NCBI GenBank assembly: GCA_050260215.1
Contig: JBLNBU010000014.1
Location: 1 to 31,531 of the forward strand
From: JBLNBU01 sp050260215
GTDB taxonomy: Bacteria > Pseudomonadota > Alphaproteobacteria > Rhodospirillales > Magnetospirillaceae
Direction of reading: 5' to 3'
Length of the DNA stretch: 31,531 nucleotides
Positions 23,526-31,219 of this stretch are shown piece after piece (positions within the stretch are counted from its first letter, which is position 1; each line of letters begins with the position of its first letter). The translations under genes were made by a program, and so were the position numbers. The notes under the pieces are model-generated. The model had not been told where the DNA came from. It saw only the letters and a program-made list of their open reading frames with translations, and ran no database searches.

Positions 23526-24023
23526 TCAGCGAGCCGCCATCGTGCGGGCCACGGAGGCGAACTCGGCGGCGATGCGGTCATACAGCGCGCGCTTGAACGG
23601 CACGATCATGGCGGGCACGTCGGCCAGCGCCATCCAGCGCCATTCCGAGAATTCCGGATGGCGGGTGGCGATGTCGATGTCGGTGTCCGCCCCGGTAAAG
23701 CGGGCGGCGAACCACTTCTGCGTCTGCCCGCGGAATCGGCCTTTCCAGCAGTGGTCGGCCACTTCGCGCGGCAAGTCGTAGTCCAGCCAGTCCTTGGTCT
23801 CGGCGACGATCTCGGCCTTGGCGGTGCCGATTTCCTCTTCCAGTTCGCGCATGGCGGCCTGGACCGGGGTCTCGCCCTCGTCGATTCCGCCCTGGGGGAA
23901 CTGCCAGGCCGGCTGCGGCGTGTCGATTCGCCGGGCGGTGAACACCAGGCCGGCCGGGTTGAACAGGACGACGCCGACGCCCTTGCGATAGGGCCGCTGG
24001 TCGAAGGGCACGAGCGCGCTCAT
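23526..24023 (-). CDS. rppH: RNA pyrophosphohydrolase (Nudix)
   Basis: 165 residues. RppH removes pyrophosphate from the 5' end of mRNAs, which opens them to RNase E-type decay. The Nudix box GGIDEGETPVQAAMRELEEE-IG (residues 45-66) fits GX5EX7REUXEEXGU exactly. YRKGVGVVLFN at the start and QKWFAARFTG, EFSEWRWMAL and VPFKRALY near the end are RppH-specific. Its ATG overlaps the yibQ stop (ATGA). Last gene of the gpmI-envC-ctpA-yibQ-rppH run; no clear intrinsic terminator follows it. Confidence 0.94.
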   Translation of the reverse strand: MSALVPFDQRPYRKGVGVVLFNPAGLVFTARRIDTPQPAWQFPQGGIDEGETPVQAAMRELEEEIGTAKAEIVAETKDWLDYDLPREVADHCWKGRFRGQTQKWFAARFTGADTDIDIATRHPEFSEWRWMALADVPAMIVPFKRALYDRIAAEFASVARTMAAR

Positions 24024-25534
24024 GACTTGCCTCCCTTGGCCGGGGGCTCGACCACCGCCGAGGCCGATGCCGGCTCGATGCCCGCCTCGGTCAGCTTGGC
24101 CATGAACACCAGCAGCCGGTCCAGGGTGACGGGCCTGGCGCTTCCCACCACCACGGCGCGGCCCTTGGCCTTGGCCGTGTCCACCACCCCGGACAGGCGG
24201 GCGTCGATGGCCTCGCGCCAGGGATCGGGGTCGGCCAGCACGGTAATGGGGGCGAACGCCGGGGTGCCATCGCCCGCCTTGGCGCCGTCGCCGATGTAGA
24301 GAAGGCCGCGTTCACGCAGGACCGACAGCACATTGGACAGCTGGGCCGAGGCGGCGAAGCGCGCCCCGGTGACCGCCACGCCGGTATAGCCGCCGGCCTT
24401 GGCCAGCACCTGCTCGGCGCGGCTGACGTTGTCCTCGGGGCTGTTGCGGGTGGTCAGCGCCATGGGGCCGGGGTCGCGGGCGGGAAAGTCCGAGCCCTCG
24501 GCCGGCAGCATCATCAGGACCTCGTGGCCGGCATCGCGGGCCTTCTTGATCCACTTCTGCAGGTCGGTGGCATAGGGCGAGAACGCCAGCGTCGCCTCGG
24601 GCGGCAGCTTGGCGATGGCGGCCTCGGTGCCGGCCTTGTCGAGGCCGAGGTCGGTGACCACCACCGCCACGCGCGGCCGGTCGGCCTGGCCCTCGAAGGG
24701 GCGGCCATAGACCTGCCAGGACTGGCGGCCGTCGGGATGTATGGCGGGCAGGACGCCGGCCTTGGTCTCGCGCTGCAGGTCCTTGATGGGCGCGGCAGGC
24801 AGCGGCTTGGCCTCCATGCGCGCCGGCATGGTGTCGTATTTGGGGCCCTGCTCGGCCGGACGCGGCGCCGGCATCGGCGGCCCGCCCATGGCCGCCAGCT
24901 GGGGCGGCGGGGCGGTCGGCCGGGGCGCGGCCATGGGTTCGGGGTTGAAGTCGGGCTGGGGCTCGGCCACGGCCGGCTTGCCATTGCCGTTGCCGTTGCC
25001 GTTGCCGTTCGCGGCGGTCTTGCCGTTGGCCGAGGGGGCCTCGGACGCCGGCGGCACCGCGGGCGGCGGCGGGGCGGCGGCCTCGGCCGGCTTGTCGGGC
25101 GGCGGTTCGTCGGGCAGGGCCTGCAGCGGCATGTCGCTGCCCTGGCCCGGCGGGCTGAGCAGGCCGCCGCGGCGGCTGTCGCGTCCCGGCATCTGCATGG
25201 ACAGCTTGGGCGCCGGATCCGAGATGTCGAGCAGGCCGATGACGTCGCGCATGTCTACGTCGGACAGGTAATAGGCGGCGGCGCCGAGGCCGCCGCCCAG
25301 CAGCAGCACCAGCACCACCTTGAAAATCGTCTTCAGCCGCGACGGCGGCCCCGGCTCGGGGCCGCTGGGGGCGACCAGCCGGTCCAGGTCGACCTCGAAG
25401 TCGAGGTCCAGGTCGGCCGGCGGCGGCGGCTCGGAGGGGGCGGCGGCGGTCGTGCCACCGTCCCGCCCAGCGCCGTCGTCATCCGGCGGCGCCTCCTGCT
25501 CGTCCTCGCGTCGGTGCCGGCGGAAGGAGAACAT
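24020..25534 (-). CDS. Divergent polysaccharide deacetylase (YibQ family)
   Basis: 504 residues. A charged cytoplasmic N-terminus and one membrane helix (about 70-89) are followed by a long Pro/Ala/Gly-rich linker (about 100-280) and a C-terminal domain (about 285-495). This domain has RVAVVVTDLGLDKAGTEAAI, TLAFSPYA, GHEVLMMLPAEG and ALTTRNSPEDNVSRAEQVLA. It matches the divergent polysaccharide deacetylase family that travels with envC and ctpA. The linker includes an Asn-Gly run encoded by a hexanucleotide repeat. Activity on a polysaccharide is unproven for the family; an envelope or division role is inferred from context. It is 21 bp from ctpA and overlaps rppH by 4 bp. Confidence 0.88.
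   Translation of the reverse strand: MFSFRRHRREDEQEAPPDDDGAGRDGGTTAAAPSEPPPPADLDLDFEVDLDRLVAPSGPEPGPPSRLKTIFKVVLVLLLGGGLGAAAYYLSDVDMRDVIGLLDISDPAPKLSMQMPGRDSRRGGLLSPPGQGSDMPLQALPDEPPPDKPAEAAAPPPPAVPPASEAPSANGKTAANGNGNGNGNGKPAVAEPQPDFNPEPMAAPRPTAPPPQLAAMGGPPMPAPRPAEQGPKYDTMPARMEAKPLPAAPIKDLQRETKAGVLPAIHPDGRQSWQVYGRPFEGQADRPRVAVVVTDLGLDKAGTEAAIAKLPPEATLAFSPYATDLQKWIKKARDAGHEVLMMLPAEGSDFPARDPGPMALTTRNSPEDNVSRAEQVLAKAGGYTGVAVTGARFAASAQLSNVLSVLRERGLLYIGDGAKAGDGTPAFAPITVLADPDPWREAIDARLSGVVDTAKAKGRAVVVGSARPVTLDRLLVFMAKLTEAGIEPASASAVVEPPAKGGKS
24984..25007. repeat. Hexanucleotide microsatellite TTGCCG x4 in yibQ
   Basis: Four perfect copies of TTGCCG (plus strand) encode an Asn-Gly run in the linker of the YibQ-family protein. 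Copy-number changes would keep the reading frame and only alter linker length. Confidence 0.9.
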
Positions 25535-25555
25535 GCCGTGGTCCGGCCGCCTCCC

Positions 25556-26962
25556 CTACCGCGCCGAGGTGCGGTAGATGGAGACGCCGCGCAGCAGGTC
25601 CAGCGCCCGGGCCATCTGGTAGTCCTGGGCGGGATCGCCCAGCTTGATGGCGGCCATGGCGGCGGCGCCGGAAGCCTTGTCGTCCGAGGACGCCCCCGCC
25701 GGACCGCCCGGAGCCTTGGAGCCCGGGGCTGGCGCCGGGGCCGGGGCCGGCGGAGCCTTGTCGGCGGCCGGCTTGTCCTTGTCCTTGTCCTTGTCCTTGG
25801 TCGGGTTGGACAGGGCGTTGCGCAACGATGCCTCGCTGCGGCGCTCGCGCTCGGGCACGACGATGGGCTCGACCTTGGACTGCAGCACCTTGATGTCGGG
25901 CTCGATGCCGACCGCCTGGATCGAACGGCCCGACGGCGTGTAGTAGCGCGCCGTGGTCAGGCGGATCGACCCGTGGCCGGGCAGCGGGATCAGGGTCTGG
26001 ACCGAGCCCTTGCCGAACGAGCGGGTGCCCAGCAGGATGGCGCGGTGGTGGTCCTGCAGCGCGCCGGCGACGATCTCGGAGGCCGAGGCCGAGCCGTCGT
26101 TGATCAGCACCACCAGCGGCAGCCCGTCGGCGATGTCGCCGGGCCGCGCGTTGAAGCGCTGGGTGTCCTCGGGCCGGCGCGACCGGGTCGACACGATCTC
26201 GCCCTTGTCGAGGAAGTCGTCGGACACCGCCACCGCCTGGTCGAGCAGGCCGCCCGGATTGTTGCGCAGGTCGACGACGAAGCCGATCAGGTCCTTGCCC
26301 ATGTCCTTCTTCAGCTGGGCGACCGCCTTCCTCAGGTCGGCATCGGTGGTCTGGCTGAACTGGGTGATGCGCAGGTAGCCGACGTTGCCCTCGGCATGAG
26401 CGCGCACGGTCTGCACCTTGATCACCGCACGGGTCAGCTTGACGTCGAACGGATCGACCGACGGGCGGCGGATGGTCAGGCGGATGTCGGTGTTGGGCGG
26501 GCCGCGCATGCGGTCGACCGCCTCGGAGAGCGACAGGCCCTGTACCGGCTCGCCGTCCAGATGGGTAATGAAGTCGCCCGGCTGCAGGCCGGCGCGATAG
26601 GCCGGGGTGTCGTCGATGGGCGAGACCACCTTGACCCAGCCCTGCTCCATGGTGACCTCGATGCCCAGGCCGCCGAACTCACCCTTGGTCTGGATGTCCA
26701 TGTCCTTGGACGACTTGGGGTTCAGGTAGCTGGAATGGGGATCGAGCGAGGTCAGCATGCCGTTGAGCGCTGCCTCGATCAGTTCCTCGTCGTTGACGGG
26801 CTCGACGTATTCGGAACGGACCTTGTCGAACACCTCGGCGAACAGCTCGAGCATCCGGTAGGTTTCCTTGCGCTCCGCCGCCTGGGCGGAAGCGGGAACG
26901 AGGGCCGTCGTCGCCAGCAGTGCCACGACGGTGCCCGCCGCGCAGAGGGATTTGCGAATCAT
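25556..26962 (-). CDS. ctpA: Carboxy-terminal processing protease CtpA (S41)
   Basis: 468 residues. Periplasmic serine protease with a Ser/Lys dyad that trims C-termini of exported proteins. Signal peptide 1-28 (ending ASAQA). The N-terminal cap has FDKVRSEYVEPVNDEEL and SLDPHSSYL. The PDZ domain (about 85-170) has GLGIEVTMEQGWVKVVSPID and PAYRAGLQPGDFI. The catalytic core has LRNNPGGLLDQAV, NDGSASASEIVAGAL with the nucleophile Ser, and SFGKGSVQT with the Lys base. After residue about 370 comes a low-complexity tail with a Lys-Asp repeat. Its ATG overlaps the envC stop (ATGA). Confidence 0.95.
   Translation of the reverse strand: MIRKSLCAAGTVVALLATTALVPASAQAAERKETYRMLELFAEVFDKVRSEYVEPVNDEELIEAALNGMLTSLDPHSSYLNPKSSKDMDIQTKGEFGGLGIEVTMEQGWVKVVSPIDDTPAYRAGLQPGDFITHLDGEPVQGLSLSEAVDRMRGPPNTDIRLTIRRPSVDPFDVKLTRAVIKVQTVRAHAEGNVGYLRITQFSQTTDADLRKAVAQLKKDMGKDLIGFVVDLRNNPGGLLDQAVAVSDDFLDKGEIVSTRSRRPEDTQRFNARPGDIADGLPLVVLINDGSASASEIVAGALQDHHRAILLGTRSFGKGSVQTLIPLPGHGSIRLTTARYYTPSGRSIQAVGIEPDIKVLQSKVEPIVVPERERRSEASLRNALSNPTKDKDKDKDKPAADKAPPAPAPAPAPGSKAPGGPAGASSDDKASGAAAMAAIKLGDPAQDYQMARALDLLRGVSIYRTSAR
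25772..25795. repeat. Hexanucleotide microsatellite CTTGTC x4 in ctpA
   Basis: Four perfect copies of CTTGTC (plus strand) encode a Lys-Asp run in the low-complexity C-terminal tail of CtpA. Gain or loss of units keeps the frame. Confidence 0.9.
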
Positions 26963-28431
26963 CCACTAACCTTACTTTTGTGAGCCGAGAGCCAAGGCAA
27001 AGGGTTGATCGGCTGGCCGTTCTGGCGCAGCTCGACATAGAGTGTAGGCTTAGCGTCGTCCTGCCCCATCACGCCGACGGGCTCTCCGGCCAGCAGGCGC
27101 TGTCCGACGCTGCAGTCGATCCGGGCCATTCCGGCAAGCAGCGTATGATAGCCCTCGCCGTGTTCGATGATCAAGAGCAGGCCATACCCCCGGAAAGAGC
27201 CGGAATACACCACCTGTCCGTCATAGGGGGCGATGACCTGGGCATTCTTGCGCGTCTCGATGGAGATGCCCTTGGTGACGTGGCCGACGTCGTTGGACTG
27301 GCCGAAGCGCGCAACCACGTGGCCGCGGGCGGGAAACGGCAGCTTGCCGTAGGCGGTGGAGAACGGCTTTTCCGTCTTCACCGGGCGAGCCTCGGCCGCC
27401 TGGCGTGACGCCTCCTCGGCCTGGCGGGTCGCCTTCTGCGCGGCCAGCTCCTTCTCTTTCGCCTCGGCCTGGGCCTTGAGTTCGGCCTCGCGGGCGGCCT
27501 TCTCGGCGACGCGCGCGGCGGCCTGCTCGCGCTCGCGCGCTTCCTGGGCGGCCTTGCGGGCGGCGATCTCGGCCTCGCGGGCAGCTTTCTCGGCGGCGAT
27601 CTCGGCTTCGCGCGCAGCCTTGCGGGCGGCCAGCTCGGCCTCGCGGGCGGCCTTCTCGGCGGCGGCCTTGGCGGCGGCCTCGGCGACGCGGCGCTGGCGC
27701 TCCTCTTCCAGGCGCTGCAGCAGGTCGCGCAGGTCCTCGGCCTCGGCGGCCAGCTGCTGCACCCGCTTGTCGGCGGCCGCACCCTCGGCCTCGGCGGCCT
27801 GCTGCATGTCGCTCTTGCGCTCGAACAGGCCCTTGAGGCGGGTGTGCTCGTCTTCCAGGCGGCCGGCGGTGGCGGCGATCTTCTTGCGCTGCTCGCCGAT
27901 GTCGTCGCGCAGCTTGGACAGCATGTCGATCTCGCCGCGCAGGTCGCGGGCCGAGCGCTCGATCTGGGGGACCGCGGCGCGCAGCAGGATGGCCGAACGC
28001 ACGGTGTCGGCCGGCGACTGGGGCTGGGCGATCAGCGCCTCGGTGGGGCGCCAAGCCAGGCGCTGCAGGGCGGTCAGCACCCCGGTCATCTGCTGGGAAC
28101 GGCGCTGGAGGGCGGCGGCCTTGTCGCGTTCCAGCACCTTGAGGTCATCGAGCTGGGTCTCAAGGTCCGACAGCACCTCCTCGCTCTCCTGGGCGGCGCG
28201 GGCGGCGGCGACCATGTCGGAGCGGACCTTGGCCAGGTCCTGGCCCATCTCCTTGGCCTTGCGCTTGATCTCGTCGCTTTCGGCGCGCGAGCGCTTCAGC
28301 TGGTCTTCCAGCTCGCGCAGGCGGCGGTCGGCGTCCACGGGAACGGCGGGGGAAACGGGCTGGGCAGCCGCCGGCTGCCCGCCCAGCAGGGTCAGCAGCA
28401 GGATGACGACAGTGGCGTCAACCCGCCGCAC
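26959..28431 (-). CDS. envC: EnvC-like murein hydrolase activator (degenerate LytM)
   Basis: 490 residues. Signal peptide about 1-23. A long coiled coil (about 33-350) includes a highly charged Ala/Lys/Glu/Arg stretch at 255-350 (units such as EKAAREAE and ARKAAREAE). The C-terminal LytM/M23 fold (about 364-485) has KGISIETRKNAQVIAPYDG and GYGLLLIIEHGEGYHTLLAGM. The zinc ligands of active M23 enzymes (HxxxD and HxH) are missing; the corresponding places read KGISIET and YVELR. As in EnvC it should activate septal amidases rather than cut peptidoglycan itself. GTG start at 28431, overlapping gpmI by 14 bp. It overlaps ctpA by 4 bp. Confidence 0.9.
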   Translation of the reverse strand: MRRVDATVVILLLTLLGGQPAAAQPVSPAVPVDADRRLRELEDQLKRSRAESDEIKRKAKEMGQDLAKVRSDMVAAARAAQESEEVLSDLETQLDDLKVLERDKAAALQRRSQQMTGVLTALQRLAWRPTEALIAQPQSPADTVRSAILLRAAVPQIERSARDLRGEIDMLSKLRDDIGEQRKKIAATAGRLEDEHTRLKGLFERKSDMQQAAEAEGAAADKRVQQLAAEAEDLRDLLQRLEEERQRRVAEAAAKAAAEKAAREAELAARKAAREAEIAAEKAAREAEIAARKAAQEAREREQAAARVAEKAAREAELKAQAEAKEKELAAQKATRQAEEASRQAAEARPVKTEKPFSTAYGKLPFPARGHVVARFGQSNDVGHVTKGISIETRKNAQVIAPYDGQVVYSGSFRGYGLLLIIEHGEGYHTLLAGMARIDCSVGQRLLAGEPVGVMGQDDAKPTLYVELRQNGQPINPLPWLSAHKSKVSG

Positions 28432-30007
28432 GGCGCAGGACGGCGGGCGCGGACGCCGGCCCCAGAAGCGACTGCCCGGTCATCTCGGCCGGCTGGGACA
28501 AGCCCAGGAGCTGCAGCACGGTGGGCGCCACGTCGGCCAGGCGGCCGTCGTGCAGCTGGGTCACCCCGGCCGGCGCATTGACCAGCAGCACCGCCACCGG
28601 ACCGGTGGTGTGGGCGGTGTGGGGCTGGTGGGTGGCGGGATCGCTCATCTGCTCGGCGTTGCCGTGGTCGGCGGTGACGATCATGGTGCCGCCGGCGGCC
28701 TTGATCGCCGCTTCCAGCCGGCCCAGCGCGGCGTCCACCGTCTGGGCCGCCGACATGGCGGCGGCCAGGATGCCGGTATGGCCGACCATGTCGCCGTTGG
28801 CGTAGTTGACCACGATCAGGTCGTACTTGCCCGAGCCGATGGCCTCGACCAGCCGGTCGGTGACCTCGGGCGCCGACATCTCGGGCTGCAGGTCGTAGGT
28901 GGCGACCTTGGGGCTGGGGACCAGGATGCGGTCCTCGCCGGCGAAGACCTGCTCGCGGCCGCCGTTGAAGAAGAAGGTGACGTGGGCGTACTTCTCGGTC
29001 TCGGCGATGCGCAGCTGGGTCATGCCCGCCTCGCACACCATCTCGCCCAGGATGTGGGTCAGCTGCTCGGCCGGAAACAGCGTGTCGAGGAACGCGTTCA
29101 GGTCCTTGGAATACTCGCTCATGCCGACGCGGGCGGCGAAGTTCACCGTCTTTGCGCGCTCGAAGCCCGAGAAGGCGGGATCGACCAGGGCGGACAGGAT
29201 CTCGCGGGCGCGGTCGGCGCGGAAGTTGCCCATCAGCAGACCGTCGCCGTCCTTCATGCCGCCGTACGAGCCGATGACGGCCGGCAGCATGAACTCGTCG
29301 GTCTTGCCGGCGGCGTAGGACTGCTCGATGGCGCCGATGCCCGAGACGGCGCGCTCGCCCTTGGCCGAAACCAGGGCGTCATAGGCCAGCTGCACCCGGT
29401 CCCAGCGCTTGTCGCGGTCCATGGCGTAGTAGCGGCCCGACACGGGGGCCACCTGGACGTCGTGGCCGGCCACGTCGACCTCGAAGCGGCGCAGGTAGTC
29501 CAGCGCCGAGGACGGCGGCGTGTCGCGACCGTCGAGGAAGGCGTGCACCGCCACCGGCACCCCGGCTTCGGCGACGATGCGCGCCAGGGCGGCCAGGTGG
29601 TCCTGGTGGGAATGGACGCCGCCCGGGCTCATCAGCCCCATCAGGTGGCAGGTGCCGCCGCTCTTCTTCAGGGCGGCGATCATCTCGACCAGCACGGGAT
29701 TGCGCGCCAGCGAACCGTCGGCCACCGCGGTGTCGATGCGCGGCAGGTCCTGCATGACCACGCGGCCGGCGCCCAGGTTCATGTGGCCGACCTCGGAGTT
29801 GCCCATCTGCCCCTCGGGCAGGCCGACCTGCAGCCCCGAGGTCTGCAGCAGGGCGCGCGGACAGCTGGTGACCAGGCGGTCCCAGTTGGGGGTGTCGGCC
29901 AGTGCAATGGCATTGTCCTCGCGCTCGGGGCGCCAGCCCCAGCCGTCGAGGATGCAGAGAACGACGGGACGCGGACGGTTTTGTGCACCTGCGGGATGAT
30001 CGGTCAT
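28418..30007 (-). CDS. gpmI: 2,3-bisphosphoglycerate-independent phosphoglycerate mutase
   Basis: 529 residues. Interconverts 3- and 2-phosphoglycerate in glycolysis/gluconeogenesis with two Mn ions and a phosphoserine intermediate. PVVLCILDGWGWR gives the first metal Asp; GQMGNSEVGHMNLGAGR contains the phosphorylated Ser. DGRDTPPSSA, NFRADRAREI, and TADHGNAEQM with HTAHTTGPV complete the metal and substrate sites. The frame is open 30 codons upstream. ATG 30007 was chosen because the core begins shortly after, though no Shine-Dalgarno precedes it. First gene of the run with envC-ctpA-yibQ-rppH. Confidence 0.95.
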   Translation of the reverse strand: MTDHPAGAQNRPRPVVLCILDGWGWRPEREDNAIALADTPNWDRLVTSCPRALLQTSGLQVGLPEGQMGNSEVGHMNLGAGRVVMQDLPRIDTAVADGSLARNPVLVEMIAALKKSGGTCHLMGLMSPGGVHSHQDHLAALARIVAEAGVPVAVHAFLDGRDTPPSSALDYLRRFEVDVAGHDVQVAPVSGRYYAMDRDKRWDRVQLAYDALVSAKGERAVSGIGAIEQSYAAGKTDEFMLPAVIGSYGGMKDGDGLLMGNFRADRAREILSALVDPAFSGFERAKTVNFAARVGMSEYSKDLNAFLDTLFPAEQLTHILGEMVCEAGMTQLRIAETEKYAHVTFFFNGGREQVFAGEDRILVPSPKVATYDLQPEMSAPEVTDRLVEAIGSGKYDLIVVNYANGDMVGHTGILAAAMSAAQTVDAALGRLEAAIKAAGGTMIVTADHGNAEQMSDPATHQPHTAHTTGPVAVLLVNAPAGVTQLHDGRLADVAPTVLQLLGLSQPAEMTGQSLLGPASAPAVLRRAAG

Positions 30008-30013
30008 GGCTGT

Positions 30014-30019
30014 CTTATA
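30014..30019 (-). promoter_or_regulatory. Possible -10 box close to gpmI start
   Basis: Minus strand TATAAG (30019-30014), 5 of 6 of the -10 consensus, ends only 6 nt before the gpmI ATG. If used, the transcript would be leaderless or nearly so, which would fit the missing ribosome site. No good -35 is seen, so this is tentative. Confidence 0.3.
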
Positions 30020-30115
30020 CGGCAAAGGGGACGGGGGCGCCACGCTCGCGGGCGGGGGATCGGAGCCTATACCTTTTTGCGGCATAGGACCATCCAAACG
30101 AGTAGGGATGCGCCT

Positions 30116-31120
30116 TCAGGCGGTCACTACCAGAGTCTCGGTTGCCCGGGCCATCCGTTCAATCCCCACCGCCGCAAGCCGGCCATGCACGGCGTCGGCG
30201 ACGCAGGCCAGGCGGGTGTCGGGACACAGGACCGGCGGCACCAGCCATGAGAACCCCTCGTCGGCCGCCGCTTGCAGACGCAGCATGGCGCCGTAGCGGG
30301 CGTGGCTGGCGCGCATGTAGGCGGAAGCGAAATCCAGGTGCCGCGCCGCCGAGGGCCGCTCGCCCTTGAGGCCCGGAAAGCGCCAGTGGTTGGCACAGGC
30401 GGTGGGGCCGGGGTGGAGGCGGGCGGCGGACGGCATGCGTTCAATGACGCAGGCCTGGTCGGGCCGCACCCCGGCGACCGAGAAGAACACCGGCAGGCAC
30501 ACCGGCACTTCGGACAGCATCCGCACCGCCGCATCGAAGTCGGCCGCCTCGTCGCACACCCGGCGCAGCAGGTGGGCCGGCGGCAGGGCGGCCGAGGCGG
30601 CCATGCAGATGCGGTTGAGCGGCCATTCCAGCATCCGGGTCAGCCGGCCGTGCCAGTCCTTGGCCTGGTTGATGGCCACCGAGAAGCGGCCGACGGCCAT
30701 GGCGGTCAGCACCCCGGCGAAGCCCGGCCAGGTCAGCGACAAATAGGGGCCGGCCGGCCCGCGGGTGCGCAACACCGCCAAGTGGCGGCCCAGCCCGTCG
30801 AACGGCCAGTCCAGCGTGCGCAGCAGCCGCGCCGAGGTCCCGTCCGGCCCCGGCCCGACCCCGGTGGTGCAGCCCCATTCGTAGGACAGGTTGAGCATAT
30901 GGATGCCGGCCACCCCCAGCTGGTCGGCCAGGGCGTCGAGTTCCGCAGTGTACGGATTGCCGGTGCGCACCAGCCACCGACGCGACGCCATGTCGGCCAC
31001 CGCCACACCGGCCGCCGTATAGCGCCGCCGCGCCTCGGCCACCAGGGCACGCGCCGCGTCGCGGTGAAGGGTCAACAGGGACTGCGGCGTGCCGGCGACA
31101 ACCGGAATGCGCGGAAGCAT
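30116..31120 (-). CDS. Acid ceramidase/NAAA-like Ntn hydrolase
   Basis: 334 residues from ATG 31120; a GTG at 31135 would add five. Neither start has a good ribosome site. The order of motifs resembles cysteine N-terminal-nucleophile hydrolases of the acid ceramidase / N-acylethanolamine amidase and C45 acyltransferase type. YEWGCTTGVGPG holds the likely self-cleavage Cys, followed by ARLLRTLDWPFDG (conserved Arg and Asp) and then FSVAINQAKDW (conserved Asn). These enzymes cut or transfer amide-linked acyl chains after autoproteolysis before Cys. No signal peptide is evident, so it may act in the cytoplasm. It is 108 bp upstream of gpmI on the same strand. The family call is moderate; the substrate is unknown. 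Confidence 0.62.
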   Translation of the reverse strand: MLPRIPVVAGTPQSLLTLHRDAARALVAEARRRYTAAGVAVADMASRRWLVRTGNPYTAELDALADQLGVAGIHMLNLSYEWGCTTGVGPGPDGTSARLLRTLDWPFDGLGRHLAVLRTRGPAGPYLSLTWPGFAGVLTAMAVGRFSVAINQAKDWHGRLTRMLEWPLNRICMAASAALPPAHLLRRVCDEAADFDAAVRMLSEVPVCLPVFFSVAGVRPDQACVIERMPSAARLHPGPTACANHWRFPGLKGERPSAARHLDFASAYMRASHARYGAMLRLQAAADEGFSWLVPPVLCPDTRLACVADAVHGRLAAVGIERMARATETLVVTA

Positions 31121-31139
31121 GGGGGAAGTGTACACCCCC
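31121..31139. repeat. Inverted repeat at the Ntn-hydrolase start
   Basis: GTGTACAC, a perfect 8-bp palindrome, is flanked by a G5 run on the left and a C4 run on the right. The arrangement GGGGG-AA-GTGTACAC-CCCC lies directly before ATG 31120 and overlaps the alternative GTG start. It could be an operator or a hairpin covering the start site. The rest of the 100-bp gap to the next gene shows nothing recognisable. Confidence 0.3.
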
Positions 31140-31219
31140 GCGCAGGCAAGGAGCCAGGGAGTACGCCACCAGCCTTCCCGCGCCCCCTGGATGCCTGCCT
31201 ACCGGGCACGAAGACCCAA

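Noticed and set aside
24524..30250. Long plus-strand open frames across yibQ, ctpA, envC and gpmI
   Set aside because: Shadows of well-supported minus-strand genes; the translations are Ser/Arg/Gly-rich low complexity.
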